Counted from the first letter of the stretch, positions 51,430 through 64,000 are shown. The stretch: DNA of 64,000 nucleotides from Oegoconia quadripuncta (GCA_949316235.1 OX438749.1:7644914-7708913), one strand, 5' to 3'. The notes: generated by a model not told the origin, from the letters alone. Program-made: numbers and translations.

Positions 51430-52024
51430 CCTCATTACCGTTAGGAGAAAATAGGGCATGTTAGGTAAGACGTAAGTGAAATAGAGGGTAGTTTAATTTT
51501 TTTTTTTTTCAAAACCATCATCGAAAAAAAAATTGTGTCATTTGGTCCTTCGGACCACTAGGCATGGGGAGGGATTCCACCCGTATGTAGTTAATATACC
51601 GAACTTTCGCCTAAGAAGTTCGACTCTTCATTCATCATCCGAACAGCCAAGGCATGGAACTCCCTTCCGGCGTCAGTTTTTCCTGAATCTTAAACCATTG
51701 GGATCTTCAAGAGCAGAGTGAATAGGCATTTACTGGGATTGTGGTCAAAGGCGAATCCAATCATTGAAAAAAAAATTACGTTTGCGTTAGTAGCCAATTA
51801 TTCCACATAATTACATCATTAAATTAAATAAATAAAGAAAATTTGGAGAAAATGTCCCAAATTTTCGCATGATGGAAACCCTACGAATCCCATCAGTCGC
51901 ATATCAATCCAAGGCCGGCGCGTACCTTTTTGAAATAAAATATTAAACTACTATATGTATATATTACATATATACCTAATATGCCTTAGTTTTTTCCTTA
52001 CGGTAAAAAAACTCATACGGTGTA
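51430..52024 (-). mobile_element. MITE of the CCGGATGAG family split by a LINE fragment
   Basis: One arm is at 51430-51530 (ataggg catg, taagtgaaatagagg) and the other at 51780-52024, ending ctcatacggtgta. The segment between (51535-51775) is a LINE ORF2 end piece, not part of the family. Confidence 0.6.
51535..51775 (+). pseudogene. LINE ORF2 C-terminal fragment inside a MITE
   Basis: Reads RTAKAWNSLPASVFPES, stop, then GIFKSRVNRHLLGLW, as in the copies at 18586 and 38398, here closed by a poly-A stretch. Confidence 0.6.
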
Positions 52025-52136
52025 TTGCTTATACATATAATAAACATGAAACTAAATGTTAATAAATAAATAACAAATAAAGTGGGATTTTGTTCAGTGT
52101 ATTAATTGATTATTTAATAATTATAATACAATTCAG

Positions 52137-52496
52137 GTTTCAAACTTAAGTCCAGCTCTGCAAGGAGAATGGTTTCCCTCAACATTCACAATCACTAACA
52201 ATGAAGAGAGTACGGTCAATGATGTAAAAATTGCTCTTTCCCTACTGAGTTCGCCCGACAATCCAAACCCAGAATCAGTCACAGAATTGGCCTTAATACT
52301 TATGTACATCCTACCTACATTACGAGAAAACAAATGGAAATCGACGAAGTGGTGCAGCCAAAGTTTCGCCGAGAATTCTATTGCTCCAATAAATTCGAAG
52401 AAAAAGACGCAAGTCGTTCTGCGGGAGTACCTACTCGAAGGGTGGCAGATAGACTCCGAAACTTGGACCGGACCTGAGTGTGGAGAAGATTCTTAA
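52137..52496 (+). CDS. terminal exon of an unidentified host gene
   Basis: The frame is open for 119 codons directly after a consensus acceptor (ataatacaattcag) and ends in TAA. It reads VSNLSPALQGEWFPSTFTIT, NNEESTVNDVKIALSLL, then a Leu-rich helix (ELALILMYILPTLREN), a Lys-rich part and LREYLLEGWQIDSETW. Codon usage and composition look protein-coding and unlike any repeat in the window. The beta-rich GEWFP...NNEE...VKI pattern recalls the gryzun-type C-terminal region of the TRAPP subunit TRAPPC11, but that is only a weak resemblance. The upstream exons were not found. A short downstream ATG at 52287 would be in the same frame. Confidence 0.55.
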   Translation, partial: VSNLSPALQGEWFPSTFTITNNEESTVNDVKIALSLLSSPDNPNPESVTELALILMYILPTLRENKWKSTKWCSQSFAENSIAPINSKKKTQVVLREYLLEGWQIDSETWTGPECGEDS

Positions 52497-52561
52497 TTTT
52501 TTTAATGAATTTTGAATTATTACGATGATTTGACACGGAAGGTGTCTTATCTAATTTAAAG

Positions 52562-52920
52562 AACCGCCTCCGTGGCTCAATGTAAACAACCCTGAGTTTA
52601 CGATTCGGAGGTCGCGGGTTCGATCCCCAGCGGGGTACATGTTTAAGTACTCGGTTTGGTTGGTGGTAGGGCATATTAAAATGTCCGCCTGGCTAGCTAC
52701 CACCATCTTATCTAAATCTGCCGCCAAGCAGCAATGTTAATAGCATTGTTGTGTTCCGGTTGTCAGAGATAAGATAGCCAGTCCCCCAAATGTGTTGGGG
52801 TTTCCGGGTTAGTACGCTTCGACCTTCGACCTCATCTTCACTTAACATCAGGTGTGATTGAGGTCAAGTACGAACCCGTCGTGCATAAAAAAAAAAAGAA
52901 AAAAAAAAAAAAGAAAAGAA
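52562..52920 (+). repeat. SINE family B, full length with long A-rich tail
   Basis: Complete copy from the head accgcctccgtggctcaatg to the tail, with an interrupted poly-A of over 40 bases. It lies 65 bp after the terminal exon at 52137-52496. Confidence 0.8.
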
Positions 52921-52924
52921 GAAA

Positions 52925-54510
52925 TCTGTTTAGAATGCCAGACATCGTTATTAGGTAGGATACATATTTACATCATATGTGTTATTCCTCTATGATCATA
53001 TACATATACATACATCATTATCAGTCAAGAAATAAGTTGTTTATTTTCCTCAACTTAACAAAAATATATGTACATTAAAACAAAAACACAGAAGTACAGC
53101 GTAATGTAAAGTTAAATCAAATGTAAAAATTTAACGCTAGCAGCGTTTCCTCGCTATATAGAAATGCTCAAACTTCGAGCGAGGAAACTGCCAACTCTCT
53201 GTTCACCAGTGACATCACAACGCGTTTATTTTTTGAAAGACTACAAAGCGACCTATGGACCTAAACGTTCGAATCCAAAAAATGTTTTTGGAACCAATAT
53301 CCCGGTATTTGTGTTATTTAATTTTTCTGTTATCTCCTCAGTTGCACCGGGATGGGAAGGAACGTGGAAGTTCCTTCCTTTGTCAAGGGAGGTTGCTTTC
53401 TTGTATTTACTTTATTTGTTTTTGAATAAAACGGAATGTTTGTTTTTTTTGCTTTTGCTTGCGGAAGAAAATTTTCTGACGTCTATATTTAGTACTTTTC
53501 CTACACGCACAGCTTTTTTGCCTGTATATGAATCAATAATTCGATTTGGTTAAGTATACCAAACGTTAGAATTTTTAAACAATTAAGAACTGAAAGGTTT
53601 TTTTCTTATGGATTGTTAGGCCTTAATCGAAGTACCACTGCGATCGTGTCCATGCGAACACTTATACACAAATTAGACCCGCGGTGAAAAGAGAAAAAAT
53701 AATAAAATATGACAGTCTAAGTTGGTAGCCATCGCAGAAATGACACTACTTTTTTTTGTAATATTATTCTTTCAATTAAAACATATCTTCGAGAATTGAG
53801 ATGAAATATCTGATCTAACCACAATTACAAAAACGGAACGACAAAAGACAAACATGTGTCACCGCATAAAAGATTGTAAAAATAGTACCATCCTTTTATA
53901 ACACTCTACTAACTCCTCAAGAGCGCAAGTTTGTTCATGCCCAAATACCCAATAGATATTCACGAACTTGAGTGGAAGCAACAGGCCGATCGTCGATTCA
54001 AAAGGGTTAGACGGTTGGAAGTTGCTAAACTTCGCATATTTATTACGGGTATAGACAGTTTTATTGATGGATTCAGGTACTTGCAGCCGTAAGTTTATTT
54101 TAAGGAAGGAAGTAACACCTAAAACATTGCAGGAGAGAGTTACTTTAGCTGAATAATAATGGCTCGAAGAGGAATTATTTTACGCAAGAGATACATTTTC
54201 TTAGTCAACTATCACACGTTTCCTGACCTATTGTGTAATAGAGCCGGTATGTACCAAGAAGGCAAAATGGAGAGAAGCACGAGTGCAATGTGCATTGTTA
54301 ACCAGAGAAATTTCTTTGCAGAAACTGCAATTAATTGAAGCAATTTCTTTGGCTCAGAACGAACCACTTATCCTTGCGTTGTTATCACGAGCATACAATT
54401 AAGGCAATATCCAGCAACTAAACTTACTGATGGCGTGGTTCTCAAGAGTAACTTATAATATATATTTTTGTTTCTCACGAATCAATCAATAAAGCCCCCG
54501 CAGGTCTCCT
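52925..54510. other. no gene recognised
   Basis: A 129-codon open frame at 53164-53553 (+) is Phe/Leu-rich, without family resemblance, splice context or repeat origin; I do not call it a gene. Confidence 0.35.
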
Positions 54511-54515
54511 CATTT

Positions 54516-54749
54516 CAGTGGCGTGCACAGCGTTTTGTCACATGGTAGGCAGAATGATAATTTAGAAAAAATACCACTTCAAAATAATAACTTACACTTA
54601 TAGCAATCGTCGCAACTGTTTAGAATATTTTTTCTGTTCTCACTTCTTTATTCTGTTCACACAGTATGAATGACAATGCATTTCGAGGAAAGCTTACGAA
54701 TTACTAGGGTGGGCACTGCCTTTCTGCCTGTATGGAAGGTACGCCGCTG
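54516..54749. mobile_element. hAT-like MITE with 8-bp target duplication
   Basis: The ends cagtggcgtgcac and the inverted gtacgccgctg enclose 234 bp. The flanking 8-mers cctcattt (54508-54515) and cctgattt (54750-54757) agree at seven of eight positions. The ends resemble those of the element at 28380, so both probably used related hAT transposases. Confidence 0.7.
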
Positions 54750-55061
54750 CCTGATTTACTAATATCGCGCTATGGGAGAGGTATTTACTCCAGCAGTGGG
54801 AAATCTCTTAATAAACATAATTCACTAAAATTACTGACTTTGTAATTACACACACATTCAACTACCAAAACTCTACGTATTGCACTGCAAGGGACGACGT
54901 GCCATAATCATCATGCTGAGTATTGCTGAGCTTGCGTTCGCAGATTTTTTGGGAGCTCTGTAGCATCACTAGTCTATGCTGTTATTCTCACGGCATTATT
55001 CGCCACATTTATCTACGGTAGCCTAGTTAGGGGGTCATACATTTACATCCCCATATTCTTT

Positions 55062-55165
55062 ATTTAATTAATCTGAGGTTCAAGGTAGCAGCAGAGTCAC
55101 GTAGGGCAGGGTAGGTCCGTGCAGAATACCACTGTTGATCGTAGTTTACAGGAGTTACAATGGGA
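55062..55165. repeat. unclassified interspersed repeat, copy 2
   Basis: Partner of 9930-10060 (agagtcacgtagggca, taccactgttgatcg, aggagttaca). Confidence 0.5.
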
Positions 55166-55257
55166 GAAATACTAAATCTGTTATATTCACGATTGCTTAG
55201 TCGCCCTTTAGCAAGCATGTAAATCCCAATCCCAACTAATCCCAACTATCCCAACTT

Positions 55258-55460
55258 CCCAACTAATATTATAAATGCGAAAGTTTGTGTGTATATGTGT
55301 ATATGTTTGTTACCTCTTCATGCCTAAACGGCTGGACGGATTTGAATGAAATTTGGTTGGTAGACTGATTAGGACCAGGATTAACGTATAGACAAATTTT
55401 TTGCTGAACCGATTTTGATGAAATCTTCCACTCGGACGAAGTCGCTGACGGAATCCTGGT
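55258..55460 (+). repeat. dispersed Helitron-like (Lep1-type) repeat
   Basis: Starts actaatattataaatgcgaa and has gaccgatt-like and gattttgatgaaatc segments; the right end is diverged. Confidence 0.55.
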
Positions 55461-55464
55461 ATAT

Positions 55465-58040
55465 ATAATTTGCGAACATTACCTACAGCAATGTTTATAC
55501 ACTATTTTAGAGCAGAATTAAATTGTCTGGAAACTGTATACTTTTCTAATTCCTCTATCTGTCGTTCCCGGAGACCACTGCCAAGGTGCTCCAGCCGTTA
55601 GCCTTCACTATTGTTAATAAAGGAAATATTACAAGCGCAGGTACATTGTACCACTTTATGGCTTTTGTACAATCAAATCAATTGTGATCAAATCACGAAG
55701 TCAGAATGTGTGCGAGCAACTAAACTCAGGGACGACAATGGTCAGTGATTCACTACGAGATCGAATTAGAATAGAAGAGATCTGTGACCGAATAGAATTC
55801 ATCGAATAAGTTGAAGTATCCTGATAAACATAGGTTCAGTGGTGACATGATGATGAACTAAAAATCTGACATCCCAAAGACCACCGACGGCCTTTCATAT
55901 CAACGGTCTATATATATACAACAGTCTATAGTAAAAATAGAAAAAAAATTCACGGCCGCACTACAAAATGACTTACGATAATTGACCCTTGCAGGTGTAT
56001 TTAATGTCTTAATTCGCCTATTACTTGTTTGATTCAACAACGTTTAATCTCATGTCCTAGTATTGTACCCATTACGACAGCTTGGCAGATTCAATGTCCA
56101 TTAATCGATATCCGGCCCCGAATGACTGCTCTGATTGACAATTACAGTTTAATTTCCCTGCTCCATAGTGGAGAGTTGCCCTTGGCAGCTCTGTCTGTCC
56201 ATCTCACAGATTGGATATTAGCCATACCCTTGGGCATGTCGCGTTGAAGTGACTTGCTAATTGATTTACGAATTGCATAGTTGATACATGACTAGAGGTA
56301 TTGCAGTTCTTGTAGGTACTCGTCTGTCTCTTATCAGAGCGCGCTCTGTTTATACTGCAACATATGGTACGTCATCAGACTTCTTTAGCTGTAATTTGAG
56401 CGGTTATACCACAGTAATTATGTGGTTGCACATGCGACAAGCACCGCCGCTCAGCGCGATGAAGAGCGTTCACAGTTCGAGGGCCGCTCGATGGCGCGGG
56501 TGGACAAACGGTTGGAATATTGCGTGACCACAGAGTGTCATCCTTCCAAATTCAAAATTGTGTGTTACTTACGTCGTTTTTCTCTCCAACTATTTATACG
56601 TATTATACAGCGATGGTAGTTACGTTTCTAATTCTTCTCCATGCACCGTCCTTAGCCGAAGTTCCAGCCCCCGCGGGCATACTTAGGGGTCGCGTCAGTT
56701 GCAAAACTCTTTTTGGGCACTCTGACTACATGCAAGAATAATTGGGCAGAGCACTTCTGCGTTCGCCCTCGCCAGGCAAAACTGGAAAACGCATTAGCAT
56801 GACAGCAATAGAGTCTTAAGTCAAAAAAAATACGCGATGGGCTCTCAGCACCGTGAGCGATTTGCCTAATAGATTGAGGAGGAGATAAATACTGGCGTCC
56901 GCCAGCATACCGTGTGGTAGTAGGGCAAAGGTGTTTATTATTATTTTTGCTTATCAATTGCGTAGATACGAAAGGAAATACCTAGTTGATATATTTTATA
57001 ACTTACAAATGTGGTTTCTTAATCTATTTCGTTGCTGCATGCATGCGTGCATGCATTTGTTAATTAAATTTAATTAATACTCAAGTAACCGTTTCCGTTG
57101 ACTAATCTTTCTCTTCCAGTGGATGCTCTAAAGGTAGATAACGGATTTCATATCAAAATTGTGTAGACTTTGCACTATGCACGTTTCAATAGCGATGGTT
57201 TTACCTCGTGTCATATGTGCATTTCTGAACCTTCCGAAAGGTAAAACTATATGGATGTCGTTTCAAGCTTTAAATTTTAAAGGTTTGGAACACTCAATGG
57301 CGTATGTTAAGAATATTGAACATCCCATCCCATCGAGATAAAGTCGTCGTCTATACATGTATGTTTTAAATATGTTTTATACAATGTTTCTAACAACAAG
57401 GAACGCGCAGGAAATATTGATAGGTATGTGTCCAATCAATATGAAACCGTGGAAAGAATTTTATTTTGTCAACATATAAAGGTTATGAAACTGGAACAAT
57501 TGATTCGTTCTGCATTCCAATTACGCAAAATAAATTAATAACCGTTGAGCTTACATACTCTGAATAAAATATTATTTCCATAGCAGAACAACATTGGGAC
57601 CGCGATAAACGGGTATAATCCACCATTTCGCGGTCCATAAATGAAATGTCGATGGTCTACCGAGTCGAGTTGGAATTTATTTATTATTGGGTCCAGCTGA
57701 GGCTAAAGGTGGGTTATAAATAAGTGATGATTGTCGTACCTGGGCTTATTGTTATCATTAATCGTCATTATGGTTATTAAGCCACGATGCTAAAGGAGGG
57801 GTATTATAAGTTTGAAGCCTATGTCTGTTTTGAAAAGAATAATATTTTCGAAAGCTGGTGTTTGCGAAATGATTCCTAAGGGTATGTAACTCAAGTTACA
57901 TCTCAGTCATGTTTATTACTACGGTCCTAAACTAAATAAAGGTTTCGTATTCGGAAAAATTTTAAAACAGGGAATGAGAAAATATCTGTTGTCAGTATGG
58001 TTACAGAGTATGGTTGTCGCACTGCCATTTTCTTATAAGA
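55465..58040. other. no gene recognised
   Basis: Contains a dispersed-repeat stretch at 57165-57320 (cgtttcaatagcgatggttt, then ggtttggaacactca) that also occurs near 12900, 23130 and 32350. Overlapping open frames at 56288-56957 on both strands are probably repeat-derived. Confidence 0.35.
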
Positions 58041-58044
58041 ATAG

Positions 58045-58356
58045 TTTTTTTTTATGCTAAACTGGTTGGTACTTGACCTCAATCACACCTGATGTTAAGT
58101 GAAGATGAGGTTGAAGGTGGAAGCGTACTGACTCGGAAACCCCAACACATTTGGGGGACTGGCTATCTTATCTCTGACAACGGGACCACAACAATGCTAT
58201 TAACATTGCTGCTGGGCGGCAGATAGCCAGGCAGACATTTAAAATACCCTACCACCAACCAAACCGAGTACTTAAACATGTACCCCGCTGGGAATCGAAC
58301 ACGCGACCTCCGAATCGTAAACCCGATGTTGTTTACATTAAGCCACGGCGGCGGTT
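58045..58356 (-). repeat. SINE family B
   Basis: Reverse-strand copy with tail, body and tRNA-like head; short internal deletion near 58220. Confidence 0.75.
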
Positions 58357-58359
58357 AGT

Positions 58360-60085
58360 GTCTGGTTTTAACATTTTTATAGCCGCTGAAATATTAATTT
58401 TGAAACTAAATGCTAAGGAATAATAACTAATTAATAATAATACTTATCTATACCGTCGATGGTGAGACTGTAGTACCGGTTAATCTTTGTCTAAGTAAAC
58501 CGTGGAACTGTAAAACATATCAAAATTAAGATTTGGTTCCTGCGTAATCCTGAATATATTAAATTTTTCATCCATATATAGTTTAAATATTGTTTTTTAT
58601 CTATATCTGTTGCGTGCTATATATAGTATATATTCAATTTGAACACCATTAAATTTCTAAAGAATTTTACCATTATTTCTTGTATGCAGACTAAGTGAAT
58701 GTTCTTGTAACTGTTTTTCTTATTAACAGTATTCCAGCGAAATGAGAATCCGTCCTTTTGGGAATCCGACCAAGTGGGAATAAATGTATGTGATTGGTGA
58801 GTTTCGAAATTATTTAAATCGTTTCAGTTGGGAAAATAACTGCCCTTTTGCACGTATACTTTATACCAATAACTCCCGCAACAACTGAATTTTATATCGC
58901 CACGAGAATCATTACGTGTTTTGCGTAAAATGTTTTGTGAAGCAAACCCAGTATAGGTACCTAAGCTATTAAGGCTTTTGTAAATATTGGAAAGGAATTT
59001 TACGTTAATCGAAGCAGCAGGTAGTAATATAAAAACAGACAAGGGTTAAGAAGGAAAGGGAGGATTAAATTTAGCAAAGCAATCATTTTTAATTACTCTG
59101 TAATGAGGTGCTGCGAATTTTGTGAATTTTTTCAGAGACTACGTTTTGTAGCTATGTAGCTGCTGCGGTGGTTATTTAAGGATTCTGCTTGCGGGACGAG
59201 AAATTCGAAGTTCGATCCTAATGTATACTATGGTAGAAAAGCATAAGTAGAATACTGATATCGCAAGAATGAATAATGTTCTAAATAAATGATTTCGAAA
59301 TAAAGAGACATTGAACACATCAATTTTCGTTTTTCTCGTTCTCGTAAAATTTTTGCGTGAAAATTTTCAAAATTTCCCGCAGGAATATTTCAAAACCCTG
59401 TAAATCGAGTTTATCCGCAGCGATTCCATTTTCCCATCCCCGTATTAATTTCCCTTTTCCGTAAGAATTTCAGGAAATCCGTTCTTAATAGACGCCTCCT
59501 TCCTATAAACTACCTAATTGCCTAATTTCAGTTTCACACATTAAGCAGTTTTCGAGATTTCGTGTGTCACCTTTTATATTGGTATTTTGATTCAGACAAA
59601 TCCTATATGTATTTGAATATTTATCTAAATTTTTGCTATAGTCACGGATTTATAATCGAACTCTATTGTCGTCAGGTTCTCAATGGAGCTACTCTAAAGC
59701 TCTTGTGGAACTTATCATATAAATGTTACTTGTATTGGACGTCGATATCATCGTTAATATGTGCGGCCCGTCGCGGGATATCCTCTCACATCTCACTTAA
59801 GCAATTACATAGCCGCCGCCGTGACAAAACCTCTCTCAGCAATAATGGTTGAAGATGATGCTATATTATTGTTTTACTATTATTGTGATTGTTTATTACG
59901 AGAGTTTATCGTTGATTTTACCTTTGCAACATATCATCCATCCTTTATGATTGACAATATGATTACAATAAGGGTTTTCAACTCAAGATGCGGTTGTGGC
60001 TCTAACTTCTTTTAAAATAGAACACATATAGACAAAGGTAGTGATTATTTACAGGTTAACAACAAGTTAAAATTGGGAGTTGTAT
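58360..60085. other. no gene recognised
   Basis: AT-rich spacer; short open frames without family resemblance. Confidence 0.35.
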
Positions 60086-60089
60086 ACTA

Positions 60090-60420
60090 GTAAACTGACA
60101 AATATAGACTACGGAGCTCACGGAAAAAATCTGGGTACAATCTGTGCCAGTATATAAACGAACTTAATAATTTAAAAATCTGTAATGCATAAATATTTTC
60201 TTATGCAGGTGATATAGCCCTATTCTCTGGAGGCTCACGGAAATATGTGCAAAGAGATGCTAAAAAGGAACTCATAGAAATAGCGAAATACTATAAAGAT
60301 TTTCGGGTTAGGATTAATGTGTCCAAGTCCTGTATAAAAAACTCACGACTATTAAATATTTAGGAATAATTGTTGACCAGCGCCTGTCATGAACATATTG
60401 AAATTTATACCTAATGAAAA
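60090..60420 (+). pseudogene. reverse transcriptase fragment with mutated catalytic box
   Basis: One frame reads YAGDIALFSGGSRKYVQRDA, then LIEIAKYYKDFRVRINVSKS; after a frameshift TIKYLGIIVDQRL follows. The YADD box is changed to YAGD, so the enzyme is inactive. It is a Jockey-like LINE remnant, truncated at both ends. Confidence 0.7.
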
Positions 60421-60424
60421 AAAT

Positions 60425-63180
60425 ATATATATCGTCACCTGATTTTGTTTAATGTTACCTGATGTTAAAATACAGTATTAATTACCTTACATGTGTCTAT
60501 AAATCATAACCAAAACATAATAAATAAAAGCTGTAGTCGGAAAAGAAACAAAGATATGCCCCGATGCAGAAATGAATAACATAATTAAATAGTACCTACC
60601 GGATGCTTTTATTTACTTACTTACAAATTACCATGTATAAAAATTTCCGCTTTGTTCGACTAATAGTATCCCAGTAAAACAGCTGTGACATGGAACTGGA
60701 CACAGGGATATAGCGAGAATATAAAGGGTTAATTTTTGCCATTTCACAATGGAAGCATAGAAGGCAATAGAAGAGTTTAGGCTTCCTGATACAGGAATTT
60801 TAATTTACCAACTCATTCTTATTTCAGATGTGTATTGTTATCTATCAGTTAATATCGCGGTTTAAATATGTAAAGATTTCAAAACATGACTTTTATTATG
60901 CTAATCGTCATCTGACGGGTTTTCCGAATCTGATGATGCTGAAATGATGGACGATAATAATCATAACATAATATTAATTGTGATGAATGGGTAGGGAGTC
61001 AGAAGATTACATAATCAGTCGTAATCTGATTTACAATCCAAACACGCATGTTCCTTAATTATATCTGAATAATTAAGCCAAAAAAAGGTAATAGTTCTGT
61101 TGTTACGGATAAACTTACAAAATTAATAATTGTTTTTCTCAGAATGTCATTTACGCCACGTCATCGTTACTTATTGTCATATGATTTCTCGCAGTAAGCC
61201 ATACAGACTTTATCAAAGATAGTAAGTTTTGTCATCTTTAACCCTCCAAAACGACGCAATCAAAACAAACGCTTAAATCAAACAAAACAAACAAAAATAT
61301 AGGGAAAACATCCATTACATCGACGACTTCATAGAATCGACAAAGTTTGGGGAACAATCAAGGCTACGGTGACAGACACGGAAGTTGGTAACAATGATAG
61401 ATTCAAGAAGGATCCGAGACCTAAGTATTTAGGTCAGAGCGCAAATTATTGAAGTGGCAATTATCTTTCATGGTTGGGCGGATTCCTACTGCTTACGTTT
61501 ACGAAAATTACAGACTAATAATGAATGATTCATTATTCATTAAATATTAGAAAGTTGAGGATAATAATTATTACATTTTCAATTTGGAGGGGTACGATAT
61601 TTCTGAAAGTTAGAATAATGATTGTAAAATTAAGATTCATAGATTCCGGACCAGTTATAGTTGATGGTAGGATCCACAAAATTGCAGTGCAACTATGAGA
61701 GGACAACCAGAAGGAGGGGGTTGTGAAGCAATTTGAAAGATGTGTGACGCTTATCATCGCATATACCACAAAATCTGAAGACAAAACAAAAACAGCTTTA
61801 CATCCCACTATTGGAGTACAGTTTTCTCTCACTGGGACAGGGTGTAGACATAATACAAGTGTCAGACTAATATCCACCTGTTATACAGTCACCATTGTAG
61901 GTCAACGATTTAGCTTAACGATTGCCTCCAAACAACCGGAACTGACTGTTTAAATATTTTCGGTTCCGAAATCTTTAAACTTTGCGGTGTTGGCAACGAG
62001 AAGAGAAATACAAATCTTTTTTCGCATTGTCTATTCGTTTTCGATTAGCGAAGTTAATCTCACTAGGGTATATTTCATCCATAAGTTTGGTAAGAGCTAC
62101 ACTTAGAGTTTCTCTGAGGGTTTAATATCATTATGATTATATTTATAAGTGACTTTGGTTTGGCAAGTTGAAGTGGTAAAGGGGTGTCCACAACTATCGT
62201 AGAACGATGATCATTGGGGATACAAATGATTACCGAGTTCTGGAGAGGACACCACAACTCGGTAAATGTACTTTGGGATGACAACCTGCTAGATGATACC
62301 CGAGGACCTGTGACCGTATGGCAAATGTTTCGTAGTCGATATTCGATTCAGTATCAGAAAGTTTCAAATTTTAAATGAGCAACCGTGAACAGAATCCGAT
62401 ACCTAATCGACTGTCATACCATTTAGAATATGAGGTTGGACAGGGTGGTAGGTTCAGGAGTATACAGATGACAGTCACATGGATGATGTTGCCAAAAATA
62501 TTCAATAAATTGAAAACAAATAATCAAACAAACATGCATTGGAAAACAACATTATGTCCAGCAAAGTAAAAGGTAACAAACCTCTGAGATAAGCAGACTA
62601 TGAAGAAGTGAACAATTTCTTCGTTGATCTAGATTGCATATGTTTTAGAAGAATGGACTACCTATAAAAATTGCACCAAGTAGACACATAAATTCTATAC
62701 TTAACATAAATAGTGATCGATAGAAACTAGATGGAGTTCGCTAAAAGGGTCCACACCAAATTGATCAATGGGTAAGTACAGGGCTACAGTTAAGGGAGTG
62801 TAGCAAACTTTGCTCAACGTTTATAGATAACCCATAAAGTAGCCAGGATTCTACAGCTATTCCAACCAAACCTGTCATATTTTGCTTGTATTTTATAGGT
62901 ATCACCAGGTAAAGATAAATATAAATAAGTTTCTAATAGAAATTTCCCCTGATACAAACAATAGCTTAAATTTAAAATTTAACGAACATGCCTCATTAAG
63001 TTCGATCATAAAATATTATAGGAGTAACTACAACGACTGACGATATTTACTCGCAGCTTTTGTAGCTCGATACCATTTTAAAGAATAAAACAGGTAAACT
63101 CTGGCGACCGTATATCCAATCGCTGGACCTCCACCTCCTCCATTATTTTTAGAGCGATGTAAAAATTTTTGGTGGCGAAA
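60425..63180. other. no gene recognised
   Basis: Includes retroposon-like scraps near 61920-62060 (accggaactgac, ttttcgattagcgaag), shared in part with 51080-51240. No coding gene seen. Confidence 0.35.
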
Positions 63181-63185
63181 AGACA

Positions 63186-63231
63186 AGGTGTGATTGAGGA
63201 CAAGTACGAACCCGTCGTGCATAAAAAAAAA
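63186..63231 (+). repeat. SINE family B, 3' end
   Basis: gtgtgattgaggacaagtac followed by the family terminus and poly-A. Confidence 0.6.
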
Positions 63232-63715
63232 ATCGACTGTTGTGTTGCTCGTATAAATAGAAGTTCCATGGTACAAATCTAAATCATACTTTGAATAGCT
63301 TTGACGATGTTTACGAGTACTTTAGAGCATCCAATAAAAATTGGTTATTTATCATCACCATTATATCAGCCACAAAATAAAAATACAAAATTTATTTATT
63401 ACCAAAAAGTCTTTTTAAAATTCTTATAATTTATACCTAAGTACTTAAAAACACTACACAAAAAGAATAAATATATAAATAAAATTCACTAAAAAGAAAT
63501 TGCAGTTCATATTACTGATGGACCCCGCACTAGGTTAAACCTGTATCGAAGGGGACCAACACACATTTGCCTGAGTAGAGGTGTATATAGTAACAGAGTT
63601 CACAAAATGGTAAACAATGCCCAAACTAGATAGGATGCAACTATATTGTGCACACAGAACGGCAACTGTTGAACATAGACCTCCCCATAGATCTATATTT
63701 TATCTATATATACAT

Positions 63716-63950
63716 TGACGACCTGTTTATTGTAGTGGTTAGAAACTCGGTCGCGGGTTCGAATCCCGCTAGAGGCATATGTTTGTATGATGAATACGGA
63801 CTTGTGTTCCCGAGTTATGGATGTTTTTAATTTATATTTATTTACAAAAAAAAATGTATTTGTATAGTTTATCAACCATCTGGTATCCATAACACAAGTC
63901 TAGATGCTTACTGTGGACCTAGATGGCGCTGTGTATTTGTGCAAAGACAT
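63716..63950 (+). repeat. tRNA-derived SINE family A
   Basis: Head gacgacctgtttattgtagt, box B gggttcgaatccc, tail with gagttatggatgttttt and ctagatggcgctgtgtattt. Nearly complete. Confidence 0.7.
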
Positions 63951-64000
63951 GTTTAATAAAATGGTAAACTTAAAAAACCGCACCTTATTGAAGAAATTCA

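Noticed and set aside
53164..53553. 129-codon open frame
   Set aside because: Phe/Leu-rich, no recognisable domain, no splice or repeat context.

Overview
The window looks like nuclear DNA of a moth or butterfly (Lepidoptera). It is AT-rich, has spliced genes, and is packed with repeats typical of lepidopteran genomes: tRNA-headed SINEs, decayed Jockey- and RTE-like LINE pieces, and many small DNA transposons with inverted ends. No bacterial operons, CRISPR arrays or rRNA genes are seen.

Region 1 (about 1-8350) holds the most striking content: a compact, unbroken block of virus-like genes of the Polinton/Maverick (adintovirus-like) type. On the + strand, tightly packed and often overlapping, lie a packaging ATPase, two related small proteins (one with a hydrophobic Gly-rich tail), a 255-residue protein of unknown role, a retroviral-type integrase with a C-terminal chromodomain, a penton-like minor capsid protein, a pVI/pX-like core protein, a hexon-like major capsid protein and an adenain-type cysteine protease. 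Two convergent genes follow on the - strand, one with a 106-bp intron and a nuclear localisation-type motif. Together these could build, mature and package a particle and integrate DNA. The protein-primed DNA polymerase expected of such an element is absent; it may lie left of the window, and a 26-codon open tail at 2-82 could be its end. Terminal repeats were not located.

Region 2 (about 8350-29000) is repeat-rich and shows no host gene: a mariner-type element with 268-bp inverted ends, two copies of a fold-back MITE (one nested in a SINE), SINEs, LINE pieces and a hAT-like element with an 8-bp target duplication.

Region 3 (29375-42622, - strand) holds two tandem four-exon paralogues of a GNAT N-acetyltransferase of the insect arylalkylamine-acetyltransferase-like type (236 and 237 residues). 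Both reconstruct without a break. Their introns carry SINE, LINE and DNA-transposon insertions, including an element ending about 9 bp from a splice donor.

Region 4 (42623-64000) is again mostly repeats, with one convincing host terminal exon (52137-52496, + strand) whose upstream exons were not found. Several small DNA elements here have clear inverted ends, including a piggyBac-like one with a GC-rich core.
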